From Pseudomonas cichorii (GTDB lineage Bacteria; Pseudomonadota; Gammaproteobacteria; Pseudomonadales; Pseudomonadaceae), in assembly GCF_018343775.1 (NCBI RefSeq), contig NZ_CP074349.1, positions 5,694,001-5,758,000 of the forward strand: 64,000 nucleotides of DNA, given 5' to 3'. This document shows, in pieces, positions 20,893 through 29,466 of the stretch. A program made the translations under genes and the position numbers. Below the pieces are notes generated by a model. That model had not been told where the DNA came from and made no database searches. It saw only the letters and a program-made list of their open reading frames with translations. Numbering within the stretch: the first letter of the stretch is position 1; every line of letters starts with the position of its first letter.

Positions 20893-22482
20893 TTGAGCGA
20901 ATTTCTCAACCGCCGCCTGGCTCTTCTTGGCGAGCGTAACAACCTCTCTCTGCTGGAGCAGTGCCTGCACGGTATCGAGCGAGAATGCCTGCGCGTTACC
21001 GACCAGGCACGTCTGGCACAGACGCCTCACCCGCAATCCCTGGGTGCAGCACTGACCAATGGACTGATCACCACCGATTATTCCGAATCGCTGCTGGAGT
21101 TCATCACGCCGGCCCTGACGGACCCCGCACAGACCCTCGACAGCCTCGACCGGATTCATCGCTTCGCCTACAGCAAGCTGAACGACGAATACCTCTGGAG
21201 CCCTTCGATGCCGTGCCCGCTGCCGGCCGAAGAAGATATTCCGATTGCCTATTACGGCACCTCGAACATCGGCAAGCTCAAGTACGTGTACCGCAAGGGT
21301 CTGGCGCTGCGTTATGGCAAGACCATGCAGTGCATTGCCGGGATTCATTACAACTTCTCGCTGCCGGAAGACGTCTGGTCGCTGCTCAAGCAGACCGAAG
21401 ACTTCGACGGCGACGCCCGGGATTACCAGTCGCATTCCTACATTGCGCTGATCCGGAACTTCCGTCGCTACAGCTGGCTGCTAATGTACCTGTTCGGCGC
21501 TTCGCCGGCACTGGACGCCGGTTTCCTGCGGGGCCGCGCTCACCAGCTGGAGCATTTCGACGCCGATACGCTGTATCTGCCTTATGCCACCAGCCTGCGC
21601 ATGAGCGACCTGGGTTATCAGAGCAAGGCACAAGCCGACCTGACGCCGTGTTACAACGATCTGGTGAGCTACACCGACAGCCTGCGCAAAGCGGTGGCAA
21701 CGCCTTACGCGCCGTATGTGGAAACCGGCACCCACGACAGCAATGGCGAGTGGATACAGCTCAACACCAACGTGTTGCAGATCGAAAACGAGTACTACTC
21801 CAACATTCGTCCAAAGCGCGTGACCTATTCGGGCGAACGCCCCATCCAGGCGCTGGTGGCTCGTGGTGTGCAGTACGTTGAAGTGCGTTGCCTGGACATC
21901 AACCCGTTCCTGCCAACCGGCATCAATCTGGAACAGGCTCGCTTCATCGACGCCTTCATCCTGTTCTGCGCCCTTGAAGAAAGCCCACAGTTGGCAAGCC
22001 ACGAATGCTCCGACGCAGGCTCCAACTTCCTGTCGGTGGTCAAGGAAGGCCGCCGTCCAGGCCTGACATTGCAGCGCAATCATTCGACTATCGAACTGAA
22101 AGCCTGGGCCACCGAACTTCTGGAGAAGATCACGCCCTTGGCACAGTTGCTGGACAAGGCCCAGAGCAGCGACGAGCACATCAAATCGATTGCAGCCCAA
22201 CAGGCCAAGGTCGATGACTCGTCACTGACGCCGTCGGCACAAGTGCTGGCCAGCATGCGGGCAAATGAAGAAGGCTTCACCGCCTTCTCGTTCCGCCAGA
22301 GCCAGAAACATGCCGAATACTTCCGCAGCCACCCGCTGGGCGCAGAAGATCAGGCACAGTTCGAAGCCCTGGCCAAAACCTCCATTGCGGAACAGGCAGA
22401 ACTGGAAGAAACCGAAGAAGTCGTGGATTTCGACATCTTCGTGGGTGCGTATCAGGCGAGCATTCTGTCGATCAGCAACTGA
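20893..22482 (+). CDS. gshA: Glutamate-cysteine ligase
   Basis: First enzyme of glutathione synthesis, joining glutamate and cysteine with ATP; 529 residues. I choose the TTG at 20893 (protein start [14 protein letters not shown]) because AAGGA lies seven bases before it and homologues begin MSDLL-RRLALLG. The alternative is a GTG at 20878. Proteobacterial GshA motifs are visible: GIERECLRV near residue 30, [26 protein letters not shown] and [12 protein letters not shown]. Followed by a REP-like segment and a convergent gene. Confidence 0.92.
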   Translation: MSEFLNRRLALLGERNNLSLLEQCLHGIERECLRVTDQARLAQTPHPQSLGAALTNGLITTDYSESLLEFITPALTDPAQTLDSLDRIHRFAYSKLNDEYLWSPSMPCPLPAEEDIPIAYYGTSNIGKLKYVYRKGLALRYGKTMQCIAGIHYNFSLPEDVWSLLKQTEDFDGDARDYQSHSYIALIRNFRRYSWLLMYLFGASPALDAGFLRGRAHQLEHFDADTLYLPYATSLRMSDLGYQSKAQADLTPCYNDLVSYTDSLRKAVATPYAPYVETGTHDSNGEWIQLNTNVLQIENEYYSNIRPKRVTYSGERPIQALVARGVQYVEVRCLDINPFLPTGINLEQARFIDAFILFCALEESPQLASHECSDAGSNFLSVVKEGRRPGLTLQRNHSTIELKAWATELLEKITPLAQLLDKAQSSDEHIKSIAAQQAKVDDSSLTPSAQVLASMRANEEGFTAFSFRQSQKHAEYFRSHPLGAEDQAQFEALAKTSIAEQAELEETEEVVDFDIFVGAYQASILSISN

Positions 22483-22500
22483 TCAGTAGGAATCGGGCGG

Positions 22501-22586
22501 CGCTCCGCTCATTCGCGAAAACGGTATTTCAAACGATGTTTATCTGTCGGTTGTGATAATGCTTTCGCGGATGAATCCGCTCCCAC
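22501..22586. repeat. Degenerate REP pair after gshA
   Basis: The right arm (22564-22586, TTCGCGGATGAATCCGCTCC...) is a typical REP arm. The left part (CGCTCCGCTCATTCGCGAA) is a shortened, mutated partner. It lies between convergent gshA and the ATPase gene. Confidence 0.6.
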
Positions 22587-22605
22587 TTTGCGTGTGTGCC
22601 TGTTT

Positions 22606-23772
22606 TCAATCATGCCAATGCCAGGCAGGTGCATCCAAAGGCCTCTGGCCTTGTACTTCTGTCTGGCCAAGGGTCTTTTGCAGGACGATTTTCTGGCAGT
22701 CTTCATGGCGGCTCAGCTCCCTGATCAGGATGCTTGAGTGGGACACCACCCAGACCTGACAGCGCTGTGAAACCCGGATGATCAGCCGCGCCAGTGCCGG
22801 CAACAGGTCGACATGCAGGCTGGTTTCCGGTTCGTTCAAGACCATCATCGACGGTGGTCGCGGCGTCAGCAGTGCGGCCATGAGCAGCAGATAACGCAGT
22901 GTTCCGTCCGAAAGCTCGGCCGCCGTCAGGGGGCGAAGCAGCCCGTGCTGATGAAAGAGCAGGCTGAACAACCCTCCGGGCGTTGCATCGATTTCCAGCC
23001 GGGTGCCGGGAAACGCATCCTCAAGCGCCTGATGCAGATCCTCCACTTCGCCCACTTCAATGATGGTCTGCAAAGCCGCCGCCAGGTTGCGCCCGTCGTG
23101 GTTCAGCACCGGCGTGCGAGTGCCCAGTTGCGGCTGGCGAACCGGCGCGTCCCGGTCGATGCGGAAATGGTCGTAGAAACGCCAGCCCGTTATGAGCCCA
23201 CGTATTTCGGCGATTTCGGCAAAGTTTCTCGGGCTGCCCAGTTGCGCGAACAGGCTGTCGAAGGGTTGCCCATGTTGCTGCAGGATTTCCCAGTCACGGC
23301 CCTGACGCGCCCGGATCATCGGCCCCTTGCGATCTACCAGCAAGGAAGCCGGTCGGTATAAAGGCCCGGCCCAGATGCATTCCCGCTTGATCTCCGGGTC
23401 CAGCATGAACGCGGTCGGGTAAGGAAGTGGCTCAGGCAATCCCAGGGAAATGGCGAAACCGAAGTCCTCGGTGGCAAACCCCAGGCGCAGCCGTTTCGAC
23501 TCTCGTCGCACGGACGCCTCCAGCGGCACTTCACCCCGTTTCATGCGCGAGCTTATGACTTCAGGACCGGCCCACCAGGTCGAATCGAGTCCGCCCTCAT
23601 GGGCCAGGGCTTCCACCACGCCGCCCTGGGCCGTCTCCGCCAAGAGCCGCAAAGCCTTGTAGAGATTGGACTTGCCGCTCCCATTATCGCCCGTCACAAG
23701 ATTGAGCCGCCCCAAAGGCACAACCAGGCTATTGATCGAGCGGTAATTGGCAACGGCCAGAATTTTCAACAT
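22606..23772 (-). CDS. RecF/OLD-like AAA ATPase of unknown function
   Basis: A 388-residue SMC/ABC-type ATPase. The start at 23772 begins MLKILAVANYRSI, the usual opening of these proteins. Walker A is GDNGSGKSNL (about residue 30), the signature-like ELSDGTLRYL lies near residue 300 and Walker B with an acidic pair is MMVLNEPETSLH. There is no TOPRIM domain, so it is not a full OLD nuclease. Such ATPases take part in DNA repair, phage defence or unknown tasks. It stands alone, with no nuclease partner nearby. Confidence 0.8.
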   Translation of the reverse strand: MLKILAVANYRSINSLVVPLGRLNLVTGDNGSGKSNLYKALRLLAETAQGGVVEALAHEGGLDSTWWAGPEVISSRMKRGEVPLEASVRRESKRLRLGFATEDFGFAISLGLPEPLPYPTAFMLDPEIKRECIWAGPLYRPASLLVDRKGPMIRARQGRDWEILQQHGQPFDSLFAQLGSPRNFAEIAEIRGLITGWRFYDHFRIDRDAPVRQPQLGTRTPVLNHDGRNLAAALQTIIEVGEVEDLHQALEDAFPGTRLEIDATPGGLFSLLFHQHGLLRPLTAAELSDGTLRYLLLMAALLTPRPPSMMVLNEPETSLHVDLLPALARLIIRVSQRCQVWVVSHSSILIRELSRHEDCQKIVLQKTLGQTEVQGQRPLDAPAWHWHD

Positions 23773-23892
23773 GGGAGTAACGGCGCTCCTGAATCCATGG
23801 AGCCGCACTATCGCCCACCGATCAGAAGCACTGCAACCGATGTTCTGAGCTATAGGGGTACTTTGTGAGAGGCGGCTTGCTGGCGATCAGGC

Positions 23893-25350
23893 CTACAGCC
23901 CACCCACATGAAACGCCTTCACTTCCAGATACTCGTCCAGCCCGTAGCTCGAACCTTCGCGGCCCAGGCCTGACTGTTTGATCCCGCCGAAGGGTGCGAC
24001 TTCCATGGAGATGATCCCGGTATTGAGCCCCACCATACCGAACTCCAGCGCTTCACCGAAACGCCATGAGCGGCGCAGGTCCTGGGTGAAGTAATAAGCG
24101 CCCAGCCCGTAAGGCGTTGCGTTGGCCAGGGCCAGAGCTTCGGCTTCGTCACTGAAGCGCATCAGCGGGGCAACCGGGCCGAAGGTTTCTTCGTTGGCAA
24201 GCAGCATCCCGGCATGGGTATCACCCAGCACGGTCGGTTGCACGAACGGGTTATCGCCATCCGGAAGACCGCCGTACAGCAGCTTCGCGCCCTGGCTCAA
24301 GGCGTCGTCGATGTGTCGGGCGACCTTGTTCACTGCCGCCGTATTGATCAGCGGACCAATGGTGACGCCCTCCTCCAGACCGTTGCCGACCTTGAGTCTG
24401 GCGACCTCTTCTACAAGCCGCTGAGCAAAACGATCATAGATGCCGTTTTGCACCAGAATGCGGTTGGCACAGACACAGGTCTGCCCGGCGTTGCGGAATT
24501 TGCTGAGCATGATGCCGGCCACGGCCTGTTCCAGGTCGGCATCGTCGAACACGATAAACGGTGCATTACCGCCCAGTTCCAGGCTCAGGCGCTTGATGTG
24601 CTCGGCGCTCTGGCGCATCAGCAGACGGCCAACAGCCGTCGAACCGGTAAAGGAAATCTTGCGCACCACCGGGTTGCCGGTCAGCTCTTCACCAATATCG
24701 GTAGGCAGGCCGGTAATGACGTTGAACACGCCCGCCGGAATACCTGCGCGCTCGGCCAGCACCGCCAGCGCCAAGGCCGACAGTGGTGTCAGGTCAGACG
24801 GTTTGACGATAATCGGGCAACCCGCCGCCAACGCCGGGGCGCATTTGCGGGTGATCATCGCGTTGGGGAAATTCCAGGGTGTGATCGCAGCGCAGACGCC
24901 AACGGGTTGCTTGAGGGTCATCAAACGGCGGTCGGCACTGGGCGTCGGGATGGTTTCACCATAAGAGCGGCGCGCCTCTTCGGCGAACCATTTGACGAAG
25001 CTGGCCCCGTAACGGATTTCACCACGGGACTCATTGAGCGGCTTGCCCTGCTCAAGGGTCATGATCAGCGCCAGATCTTCAAGATTGTCGAGCATGGCCT
25101 GACACCAGCGCTCCAGTAGCAACGCACGCTCGGCGGCGGGACGTGCGCGCCAGGCGGGCCAGGCACGCTCGGCAGCTTCGATGGCACGGCGAGTCTCAGC
25201 GCCCGACAGGGCCGGAACCTGCGCCAGACTTTCCCCCGTCGCCGGGTCAGTCACCGTCAGGGTTGCGCCGTCATCGGCGATAATCCACTGCCCATCGACG
25301 TAAGCGCGTTCTACCAGCAGGCTGGGGTCTTTCAACTGATTCTTGAGCAT
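23893..25350 (-). CDS. Succinate/glutarate-semialdehyde dehydrogenase family protein
   Basis: NAD(P)-dependent aldehyde dehydrogenase, 485 residues, GabD/DavD subgroup by overall pattern. The catalytic glutamate is in LELGGNAPFIVFDDAD and the nucleophilic cysteine in FRNAGQTCVCANR; cofactor binding segments PWNFP and FTGSTAVG are present. It is last in the long minus-strand catabolic gene run, 114 bp after the ArgE-like gene. It probably oxidises the semialdehyde released by the oxidases of the island. Whether the substrate is succinate or glutarate semialdehyde cannot be told. Confidence 0.85.
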   Translation of the reverse strand: MLKNQLKDPSLLVERAYVDGQWIIADDGATLTVTDPATGESLAQVPALSGAETRRAIEAAERAWPAWRARPAAERALLLERWCQAMLDNLEDLALIMTLEQGKPLNESRGEIRYGASFVKWFAEEARRSYGETIPTPSADRRLMTLKQPVGVCAAITPWNFPNAMITRKCAPALAAGCPIIVKPSDLTPLSALALAVLAERAGIPAGVFNVITGLPTDIGEELTGNPVVRKISFTGSTAVGRLLMRQSAEHIKRLSLELGGNAPFIVFDDADLEQAVAGIMLSKFRNAGQTCVCANRILVQNGIYDRFAQRLVEEVARLKVGNGLEEGVTIGPLINTAAVNKVARHIDDALSQGAKLLYGGLPDGDNPFVQPTVLGDTHAGMLLANEETFGPVAPLMRFSDEAEALALANATPYGLGAYYFTQDLRRSWRFGEALEFGMVGLNTGIISMEVAPFGGIKQSGLGREGSSYGLDEYLEVKAFHVGGL

Positions 25351-25464
25351 GATCGAGTCCTGTTCCGGGATGACTGCCAGTCTAAGCAGCCGCCACAGTC
25401 CAGGATGCTGAAAGCGGCGAACCAGCAGCGTCGGATGCTGAAATTCGCCGCCCCACGGCAGCCT

Positions 25465-26622
25465 CTACTGCCGCAACGAACCCAGCAGGCTCTGCAGGAA
25501 GCGCTCGCCTGCGGTCATCTGGCTGACCTCGATAAACTCGTCGGGCTTGTGCGCCTGCTCGATGGAGCCCGGCCCACACACCACCACTGGCACATTGAGA
25601 CGCCCGGCGAACAGGCCGCCTTCGGTGCCATAGGAAACCTTGATGTGCTGCGTCCCAGGCTCGGCGAAGGCATGCAACAGGCGAACGGCCTCGACGCTGG
25701 GGTGTGTTTCCAGCGCAGGGTACTCGTTCATGATTTCAATTTCGATGTCCGCCACGCCAGACAGTTGCCGGGCCTCGCGCACGAGCACTTCGGCACGTTC
25801 ACGCAATTGCGCAAGCAGCAGATCGGGATCATCCCCCGGCAGATTGCGGTACTCGAACTCCAGGGTGCAGAGGTTCGGCACGATATTCAGCGCCTTGCCA
25901 CCGTCGATACGACCGATATGCACGGTGCTGTAAGGAATGTCGTAGCCTTCGTCCCGCGCGCCCTGCTGCTCGACCAGTGCCTGGCTCTTGCGCAGCTCGG
26001 CAATGAAATCGCTGGCCAGATGAATCGCGTTGACCGCACGAGGCGCCAGGGAGGAATGCGCTTCCTGGCCACGGCAGTAGGTGCGGTAGGAGCTTTTGCC
26101 CTTATGGCCGATGGCGAACTGCATCAGGGTCGGCTCACCGACCACGCACAGAAAGGGTCGTAACGGTGCCAGATGCAGCACGTCCAGCAAACGCCGCACG
26201 CCGACGCAGCCAATCTCTTCATCGTGGGACAACGCCAGTTGCAGCGGCCGACTGAGGGTCATGTCCGCCGCATCGAGCATGGCGTCGATGGCCAGGGCAA
26301 TGAAGCCCTTCATGTCGCAGGTGCCACGGCCATAAATGCGCCCGTCGCGTAGCGTCGCTTCAAACGGCGGAACGGTCCAGGCCTGACCGGCAGCGGGCAC
26401 CACGTCGGTATGACCGGACAGCAAAACACCCGGTTGTTGCCGTGGACCGGTGCTGGCAAACAGGTTGGCCTTCTTGCCGGTTTCGTCCTTGACGATCAGC
26501 GACTCGATGCCCTTGGTCGCCAGCAGGTCGCGAACGTATTCGATCAGCGCCATGTTCGACTCTGACGACACCGTATCGAAGGCAATCAGGCGCTTGAGAA
26601 TTTCCAGTGCACGGGGCGTCAT
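25465..26622 (-). CDS. ArgE/DapE-type M20 deacylase in a catabolic cluster
   Basis: Zinc-dependent amidohydrolase of 385 residues, annotated as acetylornithine deacetylase by similarity. Metal ligands appear in LSGHTDVVP (about residue 67), the GRGTCDMKGF aspartate and HDEEIGCVG with the catalytic glutamate. It overlaps the preceding oxidoreductase gene by 4 bp and is far from arginine genes. I infer that it releases the amino acid or amine from an N-acylated substrate of this pathway, not that it acts in arginine synthesis. Confidence 0.82.
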   Translation of the reverse strand: MTPRALEILKRLIAFDTVSSESNMALIEYVRDLLATKGIESLIVKDETGKKANLFASTGPRQQPGVLLSGHTDVVPAAGQAWTVPPFEATLRDGRIYGRGTCDMKGFIALAIDAMLDAADMTLSRPLQLALSHDEEIGCVGVRRLLDVLHLAPLRPFLCVVGEPTLMQFAIGHKGKSSYRTYCRGQEAHSSLAPRAVNAIHLASDFIAELRKSQALVEQQGARDEGYDIPYSTVHIGRIDGGKALNIVPNLCTLEFEYRNLPGDDPDLLLAQLRERAEVLVREARQLSGVADIEIEIMNEYPALETHPSVEAVRLLHAFAEPGTQHIKVSYGTEGGLFAGRLNVPVVVCGPGSIEQAHKPDEFIEVSQMTAGERFLQSLLGSLRQ

Positions 26623-27773
26623 GAGGCTTTACTCGCTTGCTCGTTGGCCATGGCGAAACGACGGATGTCGAAAGGGCTGATGGACGTGGTGGTGCTACCG
26701 GTGCTGATCAGCTCGGCCATCACATCCCCAACGCCCGGGCCAAGCTGGAAGCCGTGCCCGCAGAAGCCGAAGGCATAAAACAGGCCGTCCACCGCGCCGC
26801 TACGCCCCATGACCGGCAACGAATCCGGCGTATAGCCTTCGATGCCGCTCCACACCCGGATGATGTTCAGGTTACCCACACCGGGCAGCAACCGGCGCAT
26901 CTGCTGCACCTGATTGATGATGCTGCGCGGCTCGACATAGGCGCGCCGGTTGATCATGTCCGGTTTGCTGCGAAAGCCACCGCCAATGATGATGTTGCCC
27001 CGCGGGATCTGCCGGAAATAGATCACTTCGTGGGCAATCTTGGTATAGACGCCGATCACTGTCGGCAGCGCGTAAGGCACAGGTTCGGTCACCGCCATTT
27101 GCGGCCCGTGGGTATCCAGCGGAACCGGCTCGCCGAACTGCTCGGACAGTTTCTGGCCCCAGGCGCCTGCAGTGATCAGCAGGTTATCGGCAGTGAAGAT
27201 CCGGCCATCGGTGGTGGTGACTTCAAATTCGCCACCGACCTTTTGCACGTGGGCGACCTCGGTGCGCTCCTCGATCCGCGCGCCGGCCCGAATAGCGGCA
27301 CGGGCAAAGGCCGGTGCGGCCAGACGCGGGTTGGCATGCCCATCGTGAGGCGCGTAGGAGCCGCCTTTCACGTCAGGCCCCAGAAACGGGAAACGCTCAT
27401 GCAGCGCCTTGCCGCTGTAGACCTGCAGATCCAGTTGCCGGGCTTCGGGCGCGGCGGCATAGGCTTCCAGTTCCGGGATTTCATCTTCGCGGTAGCAGAC
27501 CCGCATGTGCCCTGAAGGAATGAACTCCAGATCGTCGTCAATCAGTTCCGGCAAGCGCTTCCACAAACCCCACGAGCGGTTAGCCAGCTCCAGTTGACCG
27601 AGAAAACGGCCCTGACGACGGACGTTGCCAAAGTTAACGCCGCTGGCGTACTGGCCGATCATGTCGCGCTCCAGCAAGGTCACCGACTGGCCACGCTGGC
27701 GCAGGAAGAAGGCCGAAGACGACCCCATGATCCCGCCACCAATGATCAGCACATCGACTTTCGGCTGCTTCAT
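26619..27773 (-). CDS. FAD-dependent amino acid/opine dehydrogenase, beta-type subunit
   Basis: DAO-family flavoprotein, 384 residues. The FAD motif VDVLIIGGGIMGSSSAFFLRQ lies at residues 5-25 and the C-terminal FAD segment is YAFGFCGHGFQLGP. With the two genes upstream (FAD/[2Fe-2S] alpha and small [2Fe-2S] gamma) it forms the three-part set of D-hydroxyproline or opine oxidases and of HcnABC. All three genes overlap, so the subunits are made together. The donor C-N bond is oxidised here; electrons pass to the other subunits and the respiratory chain. Confidence 0.82.
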   Translation of the reverse strand: MKQPKVDVLIIGGGIMGSSSAFFLRQRGQSVTLLERDMIGQYASGVNFGNVRRQGRFLGQLELANRSWGLWKRLPELIDDDLEFIPSGHMRVCYREDEIPELEAYAAAPEARQLDLQVYSGKALHERFPFLGPDVKGGSYAPHDGHANPRLAAPAFARAAIRAGARIEERTEVAHVQKVGGEFEVTTTDGRIFTADNLLITAGAWGQKLSEQFGEPVPLDTHGPQMAVTEPVPYALPTVIGVYTKIAHEVIYFRQIPRGNIIIGGGFRSKPDMINRRAYVEPRSIINQVQQMRRLLPGVGNLNIIRVWSGIEGYTPDSLPVMGRSGAVDGLFYAFGFCGHGFQLGPGVGDVMAELISTGSTTTSISPFDIRRFAMANEQASKAS

Positions 27774-29176
27774 GACACCACCTCATCTGTGAGCATGGAC
27801 AAGGGTTTGACCGGCGCCTGCCCGCGCTGCCGCCCGACCTGTTCGACTGGCACGCCCGCAGCGGCGGCAATCACTTCAGCGCCCGCCTGTGAGCAATAAC
27901 GTCCCTGACAGCGCCCCATGCCGACCCGGCTGAAAGCCTTGGCGCGGTTGACCTCGCAGGCGCCTTTCTGACGCATGACGCCCCGCAGTTCGCCCGCGCT
28001 GATCATTTCGCAGCGGCAGACAATCGCATCGTCAGGCAAGGCCGCGGCCTGGGCAGCGGGCCATGGAAAGGCTTCGGTCAACCCGACACGGAAACGATCC
28101 ATGACCTCAAGGTCCTTGCGCACCTGGGCCTGACGCCCCGGATCCACCGGTATATCCAGATCCTGCAACACGGCCAGGGCCGCCAGACGTCCAGCCTGCT
28201 CGGCAGCGTCGGCACCGCGAATCTTCGCCCCATCGCCAGCGGCGTAGACGCCTTTGACCGAGGTCCGGCCTTCTTCATCGACAGCCAGCAGCCATTGGCC
28301 GGAATCCTTATCGAAACGCAACTGGCAACCTGCAAGGTCGGCCAGTTGGGTTTCGGGACGCAGGTGATACCCAAGGGCCAGGGCATCGCAGTCGACCGTC
28401 AGGGACGAACCATTGGCCAGACGAACCCGCACGCCGCTGACGCCTTGCTGTTCATCACCCAGAATCTGTTCAGGCTGAACGCCCATGTGTACCGGCACCT
28501 TGGCGCTATAAAGCTGAGCCAGCAGTTTCATGCCGTTGAGCAGCAACCCCGGACGCGCCAGCAGTTTGGGCAGTGCGCCGATTCGCTTGCTGAAGGGCGA
28601 TGTATCGAGCACTGCCGCCACGTCGGCACCTGCCTTCACGTACTGGCTGGCAACCAGATACAGCAACGGGCCGCTGCCCATGAACACGACCTGGCTGCCA
28701 ATGGATACCGACTGCGCCTTGAGGGCAATCTGCGCGCCGCCCAGGCTGTAAGTCCCCGCCAGTTGCCAGCCCTTGATGGGCATCAACCGGTCAGTGGCGC
28801 CGGTACACAGAATCAGCGCATCGAAATCCTGCACGGTATGCAGCCCCTGGCTGACACAGCACAACTGGCCTGGGGTCAGGTTCCAGGCCAAAGTGTCGGG
28901 CCGATAGTCGATCTGCGCGCGCAGGCGGTCGAAGCTTTCATGCAGCGCACGAGCCTTGGGCGCTTCAGTGCCATACAGCGCCGAATAGTCACGCTTGAAA
29001 CCTTCGGGCTGACGTCGGTAGATCTGTCCGCCGTCACGGCGGTTTTCATCGATCAGAATCGGCTTGAGGCCCGCCGCCAGCAGCGTCTCGGCACAACGGG
29101 TGCCCGCAGGCCCGGCACCGATGATGACGACCCTGGCAGCCTTGGGGTCTGCAACGCCTAACCGTGAAGTGGCCAT
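27770..29176 (-). CDS. FAD/NAD(P)-binding oxidoreductase with C-terminal BFD-type [2Fe-2S] domain, alpha-type subunit
   Basis: A 468-residue protein. The first FAD motif is VVIIGAGPAGTRCAETLLAAG, a second nucleotide-binding region is VVFMGSGPLLY near residue 170, and the C-terminal Fer2_BFD domain has CRCEMIS followed by GRCQGRYC, giving the four iron ligands. Size and layout match HcnB and OoxA/hydroxyproline dehydrogenase alpha subunits. It overlaps the gamma gene by 19 bp and the beta gene by 4 bp. Confidence 0.84.
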   Translation of the reverse strand: MATSRLGVADPKAARVVIIGAGPAGTRCAETLLAAGLKPILIDENRRDGGQIYRRQPEGFKRDYSALYGTEAPKARALHESFDRLRAQIDYRPDTLAWNLTPGQLCCVSQGLHTVQDFDALILCTGATDRLMPIKGWQLAGTYSLGGAQIALKAQSVSIGSQVVFMGSGPLLYLVASQYVKAGADVAAVLDTSPFSKRIGALPKLLARPGLLLNGMKLLAQLYSAKVPVHMGVQPEQILGDEQQGVSGVRVRLANGSSLTVDCDALALGYHLRPETQLADLAGCQLRFDKDSGQWLLAVDEEGRTSVKGVYAAGDGAKIRGADAAEQAGRLAALAVLQDLDIPVDPGRQAQVRKDLEVMDRFRVGLTEAFPWPAAQAAALPDDAIVCRCEMISAGELRGVMRQKGACEVNRAKAFSRVGMGRCQGRYCSQAGAEVIAAAAGVPVEQVGRQRGQAPVKPLSMLTDEVVS

Positions 29177-29466
29177 GTCGCCTCCGGCTGTGTAGTGACG
29201 ATATCAAGCCCCTCGCGGACTTCATTGGAGCAGGCGCGCAGACGCTCGCCGCTGCGGGTCCATACCCAGCAATCCTGGCAAGCGCCCATCAGGCAGAAAC
29301 CGGCACGACGCCCCGGATCGAATTCGGACTGACGCAAGGCTGCGCCCTGGGTCAGCAAGGCGACCATCAGGGTGTCGCCTTGCAAGGCTTCGACGGAAAG
29401 ACCGTCGACTTTGAGGCTGACAGAGGGCCGATCACGCTCGCCCAACCTTACGAAACGCCCTTTCAT
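29158..29466 (-). CDS. Small [2Fe-2S] subunit of the flavin dehydrogenase
   Basis: A 102-residue plant-type ferredoxin-like protein. Cluster ligands are visible in GFCLMGACQDCWV and in RACSNEV. The length equals that of HcnA/OoxX-type gamma subunits. It is first of the three overlapping dehydrogenase genes and overlaps the transporter ATPase gene by 4 bp, so import and oxidation are translationally coupled. Confidence 0.85.
   Translation of the reverse strand: MKGRFVRLGERDRPSVSLKVDGLSVEALQGDTLMVALLTQGAALRQSEFDPGRRAGFCLMGACQDCWVWTRSGERLRACSNEVREGLDIVTTQPEATWPLHG

Noticed and set aside
25465..26622. Assignment as biosynthetic argE
   Set aside because: The gene is embedded in and overlaps a catabolic run, away from any arginine genes.
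26619..29466. Assignment as hydrogen cyanide synthase hcnABC
   Set aside because: Architecture fits, but the overlap with opine-type transporter and deacylase genes makes an amino acid or opine dehydrogenase more likely.
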